DNA from: Adenophora triphylla var. japonica
Lineage: Eukaryota; Streptophyta; Magnoliopsida; Asterales; Campanulaceae
DNA: 64,000 nt
Reading direction: 5' to 3'
NCBI GenBank assembly: GCA_022495995.1
Contig: JAFEMH010000988.1
Location: 498,807-562,806, forward strand
In this document: piece by piece, positions 9,528-19,741 of the stretch
Numbering within the stretch: position 1 is the stretch's first letter
Layout: every line of letters starts with the position of its first letter
Position numbers and translations under genes: made by a program
Notes under the pieces: generated by a model
Told to the model about the DNA's origin: nothing
Seen by the model: only the letters and a program-made list of their open reading frames with translations
The model's database searches: none

Positions 9528-10072
9528 CCGCCATTGATTTTGTTCAAGGTAAATCCAGCAAAATTTGCAGACTCGGTAAGCGCTACCTCCCATGCATGGA
9601 TCTTCTCCAAGCTTGCAATACCTTTCTCTTTGTGCCGATTAAAAGCTTCTTCAAAGCTTCCTTTTGATATCGACATCGATGCGTCAACCTGGTAGAAGAT
9701 TGGTAAAACCTTGAAATTATCTCGTATCTTCTTCTGTTCAAGAATCCTCACTAATTCATCAAGGCACCAAGTAGAAGATGCATAGTTCTCAGAGAAAATG
9801 ATAATAGAGATGGATGATTGTTTGATTGCATTCCCCAGTTCTTCTTTGAGACTTTCTCCTTTTTTCAATTCATCGTCGTCTCTGAAAGTATGGATCCCAG
9901 CTCGTTTCAGATGATCGCAGAGGTGATCAGTGAAACCATAGCGGGTGTCTGAACCTCTGAAACTCAAAAAAACATCATATCGATTGTAATCTAGATCGTA
10001 ACTCCTCTTCCTTTTCAAAGAAGTCGTACTAGATGAACTAGCAGAGGGGTCAAGATCACTCAAAATAACCAT
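9528..10072 (-). CDS. TNL exon 1: TIR domain
   Basis: This exon encodes about 181 residues. The first ATG is at 10072-10070; a TTG further upstream is not a credible plant start. A Ser-rich, basic leader (SSSSTTSLKRKRS) precedes the TIR domain. Motif TIR-1 is YDVFLSFRGSDTR, and the segment SSTWCLDELVRIL contains the Glu that is catalytic in plant TIR NADases. The usual DPSDVR-type motif is altered: after FYQVD the sequence runs ASMSISKGSF, so the TIR-3 region is atypical. The exon ends with codons for K-I-N-G and a split Gly codon at a good donor (CGG|GTACGT, GT at 9527-9526). This joins in frame to the acceptor at 3724-3723. Reading past the donor only meets intron sequence. Confidence 0.88.
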
Positions 10073-10223
10073 TGAATCAAACTTAACCAATATTGGTAAA
10101 AGGAATGGATGAGAGTTTTAAGAAAGAAAGAAAGAAAGAGCTAGAAGGTGAAATCTCTCAAACTAAGATGTATAAAAGGCAGTATAGTTGGGGGTTGATT
10201 ATAATAGACAATCAAATTAGACA
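10073..10223 (-). promoter_or_regulatory. Probable 5' UTR and proximal promoter of the TNL gene
   Basis: A GAAA microsatellite lies at about 10118-10139, i.e. TTTC repeats in the sense strand of the 5' UTR. TATA-like AT repeats (ATATATAGATATA on the minus strand) lie at 10224-10245. A candidate Helitron 5' end coincides with these AT repeats, so the native promoter may be short or replaced. Confidence 0.35.
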
Positions 10224-10846
10224 TCTATATATCTATATATAATAACAAGATAGTGGTAATAAAAAGGACTTTGAGGGGCATTTTCGTCATTTCACTGGGT
10301 GGCAAAAGGGCAAAAAATTCGACTTAAAGGACACGTGGCAATTTCTGATTGGGCTTTATTTTTTTTTAATTAATCTTTGAAAATTTGGACAAGTGTCGCC
10401 ATTTTGCTGAAGGGCGTTTTAGTCATTTACTTGGCGCGTGAAAGGGAAGCACCACCAAAGCCGCGTGAAGCCCATGAATTCAGCTCAAATTTGGTTTTTT
10501 TTTTTTTTTTTGGTTGGGACACTTGGCATACTCCTATTGGCTGGTTGGATTTCGATTTTTTATTTTTCACCCATTTCTTTTACCTAAATTATTTTATAAT
10601 AAATTAATTTTTTTAAAAAAAAAAAATTACACCAAAATTCATAATTTTTTTTTCTCTTTAAATAGAGACTATTTTCATTTGATTTGGACACAGAAAAAAA
10701 ATCTTTATTTTTAAATATAAATTTCTTAATTATCCTTTATTAATTTTTCAATATGTTTTTAGTCAAAATTATTTTTGAAAAAAAAACCCTCTTTTTTAAA
10801 TATAAATTTCTTGATTATTCTTTGTTAGTTTTCTTTTATTTTAATA

Positions 10847-11110
10847 CTCCCTCCGTCCCGGCCGACTTAGGATTTTTTGAAATGGCACGGGGATTAAGGA
10901 AAAGGTAAATGTTGTGAGTGTAATTTAAAAATAGGAGAGAGAATGAGTGGAGGGAATAGTAAATTATAATGGTGTTGTGAGTATTAAAATAATATAGGAG
11001 AGAGAATGAGTGGAGAGAATAGTGATTTAAGGTTTCCATTTTGGGCCGTCCTAAGTCGGGTGGGACGCCCAAAATGGCAAAAAGTCCTAAGTCGGCCGGG
11101 ACGGAGGGAG
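10847..11110 (+). mobile_element. Stowaway MITE (Tc1/mariner type)
   Basis: The 264-bp element begins CTCCCTCCGTCCCGGCCG and ends with its reverse complement (CGGCCGGGACGGAGGGAG), flanked by TA (10845-10846 and 11111-11112). It carries the family-typical internal motif GAGAGAATGAGTGGAG. Confidence 0.95.
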
Positions 11111-11165
11111 TATATTTTTAGTGAAAATTAATTAAGTGTAAAGTATTTATTTTTAATTATAAATG

Positions 11166-11189
11166 ATAATAATAATAATAATAATAATA

Positions 11190-11228
<39 letters not shown>

Positions 11229-11229
11229 T
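11166..11229. repeat. Palindromic AAT/ATT microsatellite
   Basis: (AAT)n runs directly into (ATT)n, giving a perfectly self-complementary AT tract of about 60 bp, able to form a cruciform. Confidence 0.95.
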
Positions 11230-11338
11230 TACTAATCATAAAAATAAAGAATCTAAAATAAAGTAAGTGTGGTGGGGTATAGGCCGATGAGTTGGGATGG
11301 TGTTGAATTTTTTTAAACAAAATTATTTATAAAATATA

Positions 11339-11611
11339 CTCCCTCCGTCCCAACATTTTATAGACTTTTAGTTTTTCACGAGAATTAAGGAGGAACTATT
11401 ATATTGAAAGTGTTGTGAGTGTGAAAATAAAATAGGAGAGAGAATGAGTGGAGAGAATAGTAAATTATAATGGTGATGTGAGTATTAAAATAATGTAGGA
11501 GAGAGAATGAGTGGAGGGAATAGTAAAGATTCCTTTCCATTTTAGGAAAGTATATATTATTGTGGGACGCCCAAAAAGGAAAGTTTATATATTATCATGG
11601 GACGGAGGGAG
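11339..11611 (+). mobile_element. Stowaway MITE
   Basis: A 273-bp element with TIR CTCCCTCCGTCCCA and its inverse GGGACGGAGGGAG, flanked by TA (11337-11338, 11612-11613). Internal sequence is close to the MITE at 10847. Confidence 0.95.
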
Positions 11612-13264
11612 TATAGGGTTATTTAATATAATAATAATCTATATCCATATATATATATACGGGAGAGTGTGATGAATGTGGGTTTTGATTTCTAATTAAT
11701 AAGTGGGATGGGGTAGTATGGTTAATTTGTTTATTTTAGTTTAATATATCAAACAATATATTTAATTATTTTTTTAAATAAATATTTGAAGCATAGTAAA
11801 TAAATTATTAATAAATTTATCAATTTTTCTATTCGTCTAAAAAAAGTGTGTATTTATAATATAGGAATTAATTTGATTGAAAAAAGAAAAAAAATAGTGA
11901 AGAAAATAAATAATATTTTTAGATAAAGAAATTATTATTTCACTTTATTTTATGTTTTGATTTTTTTTAATGTGGGTAGAAAATGGTGTATGTACTCATT
12001 TTACCAAAAGATTTGTCTCAATTTTTTAAGTCTTCATCTATATATTTAAAATGGGTCATTTGTTCATTTTAAGTTATATTGAGTTGTAACTATTGTCTCT
12101 ATAGTTGCTCTTTATACTAATCAATGTTTCATTTACTTTGCAATTTAAATAATTTTATAGCTCCCTTCATCCTAGAATGAGTTATATATTTTTTTTTATA
12201 AATAATTAGTTTTTATTTTGAAAAAAACAAAATTTTGCCATGAAAAATTATATGTCGCTACATCCAGAGTTAAAAGGTAAATTATTTTAAATATTGATAT
12301 GTAATGATGATAATACTTACCACTTTGATGTTTCTACTAACAATGTAGTATTCAAGAAAGTTTTCACAATATATAAAACAACTCGCTTTTCTTTTTATTT
12401 TATTTTAATTGTCGTCGTTTGAGCATACAGTTTGGGTAACTCAGAAGCATATTCTCAAATTATTATTTGTTGTAAACATTAAAAAAAATGGGATATCAAT
12501 TTAAATAATAATAAAAAAAATAATGGGATATATGTAGAGTTTTATGGGAGAGGAGGGTCAATTTACCCCCTTGTGTTGTTGGCTCCGTTCATATATATAT
12601 ATATATAATTTATATTTTTACAATGTTTATTTATAAATTTATATTTATTTTACAAAACTAATACACAATAATAATAATCAATTTTTAAATTTATTTGTTA
12701 ATTTTCGTTATCTATAAAATTTCCGGTTTTATTATGTATTACTTTAATTTGTTTATGTGTATGTATGTTTAATAATTTTTTAAAAAAATGAAGATGAATT
12801 AAAATAATTGATAGAAGAGAGAATTTATGTATTGTTCATATAGGGGATGATGACTTTGGATTTGAGTTTCTATTTAATTATTGGGTGAATCACTTATTCA
12901 TTATTTAATATCTCATAATTGTCTGTAATAAATATTTTAAAGTGTACGATAATTTATTTTTTATTTCACGATATTTGTATTATTGTTTTCCTCTTATATT
13001 ATGCCTATTAATAAAAGTCAAGGTAGATATTTATCCTTTGTTGGTCTTTTTTTTCAAATAGATACTATGTATTTTGACATTCTCAATTATATTTTGCATT
13101 TTTAAGAGTTCACAATCCCGTTGGTCAGAAGATATTGATATGTAATGATGATCTTTCTTCCTCTTTCGATAGTTGTACCGATAAAATTGACTTTTAAAGA
13201 TGTGTTTCACAATGTATCAAGATGTTTGTCTCATTTAGTCATTTTATTTAATTTTCGTATTTTT
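11612..13264. other. AT-rich noncoding sequence
   Basis: This contains no credible ORF. A short sequence (ATTGATATGTAATGATGAT) recurs near 12293 and 13134, and similar text precedes both Helitron-like hairpins. That suggests repeated copies of one Helitron 3' region. Confidence 0.5.
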
Positions 13265-13471
13265 AAGCATCAATAACTACCCGTGCATCGCACGGATGTA
13301 ACACTATCTTTATTTTAGTGACCTTCAATCTTATATTTTTACTCACAATATATGTTTCAAATAATATTTTTACAATGTATACAAACATCTCTATTTCCTT
13401 TTGTATTCGTTTGAATTTCGATCAGTTATTCATTATTAACTGTCCGTGTATCGCACGGGGGTTAAACTAGT

Positions 13472-13864
13472 AAGCATAACAACAAATTAGACAAAAAATA
13501 AATAAATATGATGAAAGCCAACGTAGTTGTTTTTGTTACACAATCATAAAGTATTACTGATATTTCTTTTGTGTATGCCGTCCAAGCTTTTATTTATTCT
13601 TTTTTTTTTCATATTTTTTATTAGTTAAATTGGTTTCTAGAAATTGCATGCCATCCAAGCTTTTGTTTGTTTTTGTTTTTGTTTTTGTTTTTATTTATAT
13701 ATATTCGTGTTATGGGTTACTAGAAAGTGCTCTCACGTTGTTTATGTTTTTGTTCATATTTATTGTACAAGATTTATGTAGCTAGTATATACTATTTTCC
13801 TTTAAAAAATATAGCTATCTTATATTTGGGGTATGGTTATGAATTATTTAAATGTTATTTTCTA
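13472..13864. repeat. AT-rich repeat, diverged copy of 14459-14640
   Basis: The stretch with TTTTTATTAGT(T/C)AAATTGGTTTCTAGA and CAAGCTTTTGTTTG occurs here (about 13513-13680) and again at 14459-14625. No coding potential is seen. Confidence 0.55.
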
Positions 13865-14153
13865 TGCCTTCTGTCTCACAAGTGAGTGGAGAATAAAAAA
13901 TTGGGTACAAATATTAAGGAAAAGTAGGAAAGGGAGTTAGTGGGAGGAGATGTTTGTGAGTATGAAAAATAAAATAGAAGAGAAAATGAGTGAGAGTAAT
14001 AGTAAATTGATTAGTGTTGTGAATAAAAGTAAAGTGGGAAAGAGAATGACCGAGAGAAATAGTGTAAAAACTTTGTCATTTTGAACAGTCTTCACTCATG
14101 TGAAACAAATGAAAAAAGAAATAAGTCTCCAGACTTACGTGAAATGGAGGGAA
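13865..14153 (+). mobile_element. Degenerate Stowaway MITE
   Basis: The interior retains the family motifs (GTGTTGTGA, GAGAGAATGA, AATAGT). The ends are decayed (TTCTGTCTCAC ... GTGAAATGGAGGGAA). Exact borders are uncertain. Confidence 0.6.
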
Positions 14154-14645
14154 TATTTATTACTCCCTTCTTTCAATTTACTGTATATTGGTCATGTTTA
14201 AAATGGTGGTAGTAGTTGAAGGAGTCTGTCACTAGTACATAAAAAATTGTAGCACTATCAAAATGTAATGAAAGTCAATATAGTTGTTTAATTTTGTTTC
14301 ACAATCAAAGGTTAGCACTATCAAAATGTAATGAAATTTCTTTGAAAAAAAAAAAAATCAATTGTCTTCTCTTTTTTTTTTCTGAAAAAATGATTCAATT
14401 GTCTTTTTTTTTTTTTTTTGTTAAAATACTTTATTTACCCATTGGTGTAACAAAAGTCAATATAGTTGTTTTATTTCACAATCAAAGAGTATGACTATTG
14501 AAGTTTCTTTTATGTTGAGTGCTCTACCATCCAAAAATTTATTTATTATTTTTCCCTATTTTTTATTAGTCAAATTGGTTTCTAGAGATTGCCTACCGTT
14601 CAAGCTTTTGTTTGTTTTCAGTTTTATTTATACATATAAGATTAA
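14154..14645. other. AT-rich noncoding DNA with a MITE end fragment
   Basis: TACTCCCTTCTTTCAATTTA at 14160 looks like a solitary Stowaway end. The rest is AT-rich and repeats text seen at 13513-13680. Confidence 0.45.
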
Positions 14646-14735
14646 GCCAAAATCTCGTAAAAATCAGTTTTTTTTAAGCTAAGAAAAAACGGGTTTTTAA
14701 AACAACGCATTTCACCAACGTCTTCCGTACGCGTT

Positions 14736-14981
14736 CTATAAAATTGAAGTTGCAACCGGAGGATTCAAACGATTAATTTGAATTCCCAGGAACCGATTAA
14801 CTGATTCTTTGTGTGAATTAGGGACGGGATTGATTACATGGGGAGGATAAATTTGTTGAAATTCCTTTTCGAGACGGTGGTGTACAACGGTGAGGTTGTG
14901 ATTGGCTTTGGCAAACAGATTCACCACCCCATCCAAAGCTTCATGTTGTTGTACTTGTTCTTCTTTTGGAACCGCCGCCAT
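14736..14981 (-). pseudogene. Captured first exon of an SKA2-like kinetochore gene
   Basis: The frame starts MAAVPKEEQVQQHEALDGVV and continues NLFAKANHNLTVVHHRLEKE. I recognise the second part as the N-terminus of plant spindle/kinetochore-associated protein 2-like proteins, from memory. Homology stops after QQIYPPH, exactly at a GT (14837-14836, CAT|GTAATC). The exon is therefore probably 14981-14838, and the residues beyond it are intron read-through. A retained donor site means genomic DNA was captured, not a spliced cDNA. The rest of the gene is missing, so no functional product is expected. Confidence 0.6.
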
Positions 14982-15059
14982 TTGTTCTCAATTTGAATTT
15001 CAGTCTACCTTCAATTTTGATTTTTGAATTAGAAGCAAAGGGAACCAGTAAGTCAGTAA

Positions 15060-15420
15060 CCAAGGTTACTTGGTTAGGGTTAGTTTAACAAAATGCCAGT
15101 GCCAGTTTAACAAAGTGCCGGTGTTAGTGTAAAACAAGTGCCAGTGTTAGTTTAACAAAGTGCCAGTGTTAGTTTATAAACTGACACTTAATATACATGC
15201 ACCGGCTCTTTTTTACACTGGCACTTTGTTACACTAACACTGATACTTTGTTAAACTGGCACTGACACTTTGTTACACATGCACCGGTACTTTGTTTACA
15301 CTGGCACTTTGTTAAACTGGTACTGGCACTTTTTTACACTGGCACTTTGTTACACATGCACTGGCACTTTGTCACACTGGCACTTTGTTAAACTGGCACT
15401 GACATAAACGGAGAAAACAA
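15060..15420. repeat. Inverted minisatellite (GTGCCAGTGTTAGTTTAACAAA type)
   Basis: The left arm (about 15085-15180) repeats GTGCCAGTGTTAGTTTAACA. The right arm (about 15200-15410) carries the inverse, CACTGGCACTTTGTTAAACT. The whole can fold into an imperfect hairpin of some 300 nt inside the Pack-MULE-like element. Confidence 0.85.
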
Positions 15421-15472
15421 AACACGTTTTTCCTAAGTGCCAGAAAAAATGCGTTTTTTGTAAGACCAACTC

Positions 15473-16534
15473 TAAGATTAATTATTTTTATAAAAAAATA
15501 ACAATAAAAAATTTGTAGCTATCTTATATTTCGGTTAGGTTTAATTCCATGAGGCTCCCTCTCCCCAAATCATTCTCAATAAAAGCCCAAGCGAGATCCA
15601 AAAGTTCACACACTATTGAAGGGCGAGATCAAAATCCCATAAAACTCCTCCCTCGTCAGCTCTTAAACCCTAAGGTATATGAGTTTTTTTTCACAATTTG
15701 AGAGAACAAATGACTCTTATATCTAGATATAAAAATAATTTAAGTCTTATAACCTTAGGTATAAGAGTGTACTTTATTATTTTTTAAGAAAATATAAAAA
15801 ATTGTGAAAAAATACTCATATACCTAATTATAAATAGTCTTATACATTTAGGTATAAGAATGTATATGAGAAGATTATTTAATAAACTATGAGTCCTTTA
15901 TATTTATTTTTAAGAAATAATGAAAAATGTGAAGAAAAAAATACTATTATACCTAGGTACAAGAGTATTTTATTTTTAGTCTTATACCTTTGGGTATAAG
16001 AGTGACGGGGGAGGAGTATATATGAGCATGAGTTTATGTGGAATTTTGCATCTCATTTGAACTTTTATAACTTTTACATCTCGCTCAGGGCCCTAAGATC
16101 TTCAGCTCTTTGGGTTATGGTTTTGAATTTTTATTTTTATTTTTGAAAATTATAATGGTTATAAATTTTATTTTGAAAACTAAATTATATGGTGATGTAA
16201 TAATTGATAGGTTGTTCAGCATATATACATTTTAAATGGTATACTTGAGTTCTCATCTCTCTTCGCAATTCAACTTCTAAATAAAAATATACATCAATTA
16301 TGGATTATGCGTTTCTTTTGATAGATCTGTACTATCAGGTTGGGTTGGTTGGCTAGGGCTAAGAAAAATATACAACAAATAATAGAGGCAGGTAAACTAA
16401 ATTTTGCATATTTGGATTCATTTTCGTACTAGTCTAGTGGGTAACCGACTCCGAATTTATCAAATTTTTTAATGTTTTGCATTTTTATATTTTATTTGAT
16501 AAATTAGCATAACATTTTTTTGGTAATATACATA
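15473..16534. other. AT-rich noncoding DNA with short palindromic repeats
   Basis: Between about 15670 and 16010 the motif TATACCTTAGGTATAAGAGT and its inverse recur several times around CCTAGGTA/TACCTAGG cores. No coding frame is convincing. Confidence 0.55.
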
Positions 16535-16805
16535 CGCCCTTCGTTTCCCTACAAACTACACACTTTTCTCATTAGGCGTCTCACTACAAATTACACACTT
16601 CCTAAAATGAAATTATTTTATTACTTTTATATTAATGGGACTCAGATATCATACTCACAAGTCACAACAACAATTCAATTATTATATCGTATCCCACTTT
16701 CTCTCTCCTACCTCACTTTTCATACTCACAACACCTAATTAACTAACAATTTCTTTAATTCTCGTGCAAATAGTAAGTGTATAACTCGTAATGGGACGGA
16801 GGGAG
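16535..16805 (-). mobile_element. Stowaway MITE (opposite orientation)
   Basis: The left end is CGCCCTTCGTTTCCCTAC (one diverged TIR) and the right end GGGACGGAGGGAG, with flanking TA at 16533-16534 and 16806-16807. The interior matches the reverse complement of the other copies. Confidence 0.85.
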
Positions 16806-17024
16806 TATATTTTATATGAATCAAAACATTTACACTTATAAATTTGTAGAATTGTGTTCAATTTTTATTATCTTTTATTATTGTACATAGTTTGTACTTA
16901 TTATGAGTTAACTTCTAATATTATAAATGATTGAATTAATGATATTAGCTATTATCTTTGACAAATAATGATTTTACAATGTATACAGACACATCATCAT
17001 TAGTAAATATTATTAGTTTAAAAG
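16806..17024. other. AT-rich noncoding DNA
   Basis: No ORF or element end is visible up to the TSD of the next hAT MITE. Confidence 0.5.
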
Positions 17025-17032
17025 TCTACAAT

Positions 17033-18275
17033 CAGGGCTGTAAACGAGCCGAGTCGAGCTTTGAGGTGTCAAGCTCGAGTTCGACTAAAAATTAACGAGC
17101 CGAGCTTTTTTCGAGCTCGACCCTGAAAAATTCGTTCGAGCTCGGCTCGAAACGAGTTTCGAGCTGTTCGCGAGCTTTTTTGCGAGCTTCTCGAACTCGA
17201 GCTTTAACGAGCCGAGCTCGAGCTTAACTCAATTTTTAAAAAAAATCTGAACTCAAACGATCTTTAGTTCGAGCTTTATCGAGCTTTTATTCGAATTCTT
17301 GAGCCTAAACGAGCCGAGCCGAGCTCGAGCTTTGTCTTTGTCTCTACATAATTTTTTTCAATTTTGATTTTTCATAATTCTTTATATTCTTACAAAAAAC
17401 ATAAAAATAATTGAAAATAATTAAGAAAAATATTTATTATTTATTTTATACTTTTCGAATGACATTTTAAAATTTCATATATTTTGAGACTGATTTTCAA
17501 ATTTATTTTGAAACGAATAGAGTAATAATTTTAAAATGTTTAATTTTTATGTATAAATGTATAATTTTTTTATTTTTTATGAATATAAATAAATATTTTG
17601 GATTTTTTTTAGTATTGAAATTTTTTTTCAAAAAATTATATAAAAAATGTTAGAAAAAAACTAAACAAATGAAAGTATAATAAAGAAATCAGAGTCGAGC
17701 TTATCGAGCCGAGCTCGGTCTCGAGCTCGAATCGTTTGCGAAAATTTTTATTCGAGCTTTTAACGAGCCGATCCCGATCCGAGCTTAAACGAGTCGATCC
17801 CGATCAAAGCTTGCCGAACAAACGAGTCGAGCTCGAGCCGGCTCGAAAAAAATTCGAGCCTAAAAATCGGGTCGAGCTCGAGCTCGAGTTAGACTCGAGC
17901 AGGGCCGGCTGATGAGAGGTGCAAGAGGTTCCTCTGCACCGGGCCCCAAATTTTGGAGGGCCCCCATTTTATCTAGGCCCATTAGGTATATAGCTTCAAA
18001 AAAAAAATTATGCGGTGCGAAAAGTAATGATCAATGTAATAGATTATTTTTGAATTTTATTGCTTAATTTTGTAAAACTTTAATCTTTATATAAAAGCAC
18101 TTATATATACATATTATATTTTTTGTATTAATTTTTAAACATTAGGGGCCAAATATTCACATTTCGCACAGGACCCCAATAATTATTGAGACGGGCCTGG
18201 ACTCGAGCCTTCTCGAGCTTTTACGAGCCGAGCCCGAACCAAGCCCGAGCCTGTTCGATTCGCGTAACAGCCCTA
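17033..18275. mobile_element. hAT-type MITE (CAGGGCTGT family)
   Basis: TIRs are CAGGGCTGTAA and TAGGGCTGTTA (inverse of the right end). A perfect 8-bp TSD TCTACAAT flanks it (17025-17032, 18276-18283). Subterminal regions are packed with the motif CGAGC/GCTCG (for example GAGCCGAGTCGAGC), typical of this MITE family. No transposase. Another MITE is inserted at 17900-18199. Confidence 0.93.
17900..18199. mobile_element. Nested hAT-type MITE (CAGGGCCGGC family)
   Basis: The 300-bp insertion begins CAGGGCCGGC and ends GACGGGCCTG (inverse CAGGCCCGTC). A perfect 8-bp TSD GACTCGAG is at 17892-17899 and 18200-18207. It lies inside the MITE at 17033-18275 and is therefore younger. Confidence 0.93.
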
Positions 18276-18283
18276 TCTACAAT

Positions 18284-18472
18284 GTATACATAATGTATCA
18301 GTAGAATATATTTTTACTATGTCTTAGAAAAGTTATTCTTCTAGCTATGGTTAACTAATATAACAATTATCATCTAAAAAATAGACGGTTAGAAATTGAT
18401 CTTATATATTAAGTTGAACGTCTAATATTTACCATGTATAGTAACTCTTAGGTTATATATTAATAGTTACCC
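18284..18472. repeat. Left flank of the nested transposon block; copy of a repeat also at 60240-60640
   Basis: The text AAAATAGACGGTTAGAAATT ... GAACGTCTAATATTTACCATG ... GGTTATATATTAATA recurs on the right side at 60258-60292 and 60568-60632, split there by a Stowaway. The 10 bp ATAGTTACCC at 18463-18472 are the left TSD of the Mutator-like element. Confidence 0.8.
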
Positions 18473-18730
18473 GAGATAAGTACATATTTCGTCCTTGACC
18501 TATAGTCACTTTCTCGTTTTAGTCCGAAATGTATTTTTTTTTCATTTTCCCCTTAATCTTGTGTTTTTTGGTTGATGTCGTCATTCCGTCAATCCTCAGT
18601 TCAATTTCCGTTAAAAATGCCTATGTGGCATGTTGAAATCATTAAAATGCTTAGTTGGCCCATAAATTTGATAAAAATGACTGAGTTGAAAATACCAAGG
18701 GTGAAAGTGTACTGTACTAAACTATTAACC
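18473..18730 (+). repeat. MULE left terminal inverted repeat
   Basis: About 258 bp, aligning with the reverse complement of 59905-60163. Shared blocks include TATAGTCACTT, GAAATGT, TGTTTTTTG, AATGTCGTC/GATGTCGTC, ATGTGGCAT and GCTTAGTTG. Confidence 0.88.
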
Positions 18731-19634
18731 CCATAAAATAATTTGTTAATATTAATATTTAATAATAAAATTAAAAGACTATTTACATTTTTATAATTTT
18801 TTATTATTATTTTATTAATGTTATAGTAATCTTATTTGAAATAACTTATTAAAGATTACTCCATTAATTTTCTCCCTTTTTCTCCGAAGATTATTAATTG
18901 ATGTTATAATAATTTTATTTTAAATTTCTACTTTCAATTTAGGCTATATTTACACCACCATAACTTCTACCAAAAGCCACTTTGTGACCACCCTCAACCT
19001 ACCTGCCACCACCATCACTACCACCATCCGTCACCACCACCATCCATCGCCACCACCATCCACCACCACATTTCAAACCACCACCACCCAATCAACATCC
19101 ATTAAAAACACCAACAAGCAAATCCTTATAGTAATATTCTACTCCTACCACTAAATCAACACATACACAACACCAAGTTCGATTCAAACAAAAAAATCCC
19201 AGATCCGAAAAAAAAAAAACAAAGCACCGCGATCTGAACGAAAAGAAAAATTCAAATTTTTAAAATATTGAAATAAAATCTCAGATCTGGAGGGAGAAGG
19301 CGATAATGCGAGAGAAAAAGAGAGAGACAATGAATTTGCAAATGGGTAGGCTTAGGGCAGCAATTGGAGAGCAATTTGGCGATGCCGACGTTGCTTCAAT
19401 CATCTGCCGCCAAAGCGAGGGAGGGAAGGGGATCAATTTTAGAGATGAAGGTCGAGAGATGGAGAGATTGGGGCGACAGCGATTGTGGCTGGATCTCGAG
19501 AAGGACGTTGTAGCAAAAAGGAGGAGAAGGAGGCGATATGGTCGTCGGCACTGGAATGGGAAGGAGAAGCGGTCGGAGATGGGAAGGAGACCAGAGTAGG
19601 AGACTGACTGGTTTTGGAGTTGACGGCGAGAGCG
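18731..19634. other. MULE interior, left part
   Basis: This holds a (CCA)n-rich stretch (18950-19090) and a 97-residue open frame at 19306-19599 that is rich in Arg and Glu and matches nothing I recognise. It may be a captured exon or chance. The last 8 bp (19627-19634, CGAGAGCG) are the TSD of the hAT insertion. Confidence 0.5.
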
Positions 19635-19741
19635 CAGTGGCGTATCTAGGATTTCTCGTGAGGGTGTGCAAAATCTTATGCAATATAAAAAAAATTGCAG
19701 GATAATATAATATGCATCATTTTTATAAATGCAAATAAAGA

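Larger units (their letters stand above)
252..10072 (-). pseudogene. TNL (TIR-NB-ARC-LRR) resistance gene, retrotransposon in intron 1, C-terminal frameshift
   Basis: Intracellular immune receptors of this class sense pathogen effectors. Their TIR domain acts as an NADase and signals through EDS1. Four exons can be spliced in a consistent frame on the minus strand: 10072-9528, 3722-2609, 2509-2111 and 1954 onward. All junctions use GT/AG, with phases 2, 0 and 0. Intron 1 (9527-3723) is about 5.8 kb, of which 5.15 kb is a copia element in antisense orientation; introns 2 and 3 are 99 and 156 nt. The frame of exon 4 stops at 896. The C-terminal domain is encoded in another frame (252-1085), so one base appears lost or gained near 1084. 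Without the frameshift the protein would have the usual TNL length of over 1000 residues. It could be a recent pseudogene, a truncated allele or a locus with one sequencing error; without transcripts I favour a compromised gene. Confidence 0.85.
10224..13470 (+). mobile_element. Probable Helitron remnant(s), with nested Stowaway MITEs
   Basis: The 3' side ends with a short hairpin (CCGTG-tatc-GCACGG, 13444-13458), then CTAG at 13467-13470 followed by T, the hallmark of plant Helitron termini (hairpin, CTRR, insertion between A and T). A second hairpin of the same type (CCGTGC-atc-GCACGG) is at 13281-13295. A candidate 5' end is A|TCTATATATC at 10224; another is TCTATATCCATATATA near 11637. 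The left part has the Helitron-like text GGGGCATTTTCGTCATTT. No Rep/helicase gene is visible, so it would be non-autonomous. Pairing of 5' and 3' ends is uncertain. Confidence 0.4.
14646..15472. mobile_element. Pack-MULE-like element carrying a host exon
   Basis: A perfect 9-bp repeat TAAGATTAA flanks the element (14637-14645 and 15473-15481), the TSD length of Mutator-like elements. The ends show weak inverted similarity over about 60 bp (for example GCTAAGAAAAAACGGGTTTT against CTTAGGAAAAACGTGTTTTG). Inside are a captured gene fragment (14736-14981) and an inverted minisatellite (about 15060-15420). No transposase is present, so it would be moved in trans. Confidence 0.65.

Noticed and set aside
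19306..19599. 97-codon ORF in the MULE interior as a host gene
   Set aside because: Arg/Glu-rich and without recognisable homology or splice context; kept only as a note under the MULE interior.
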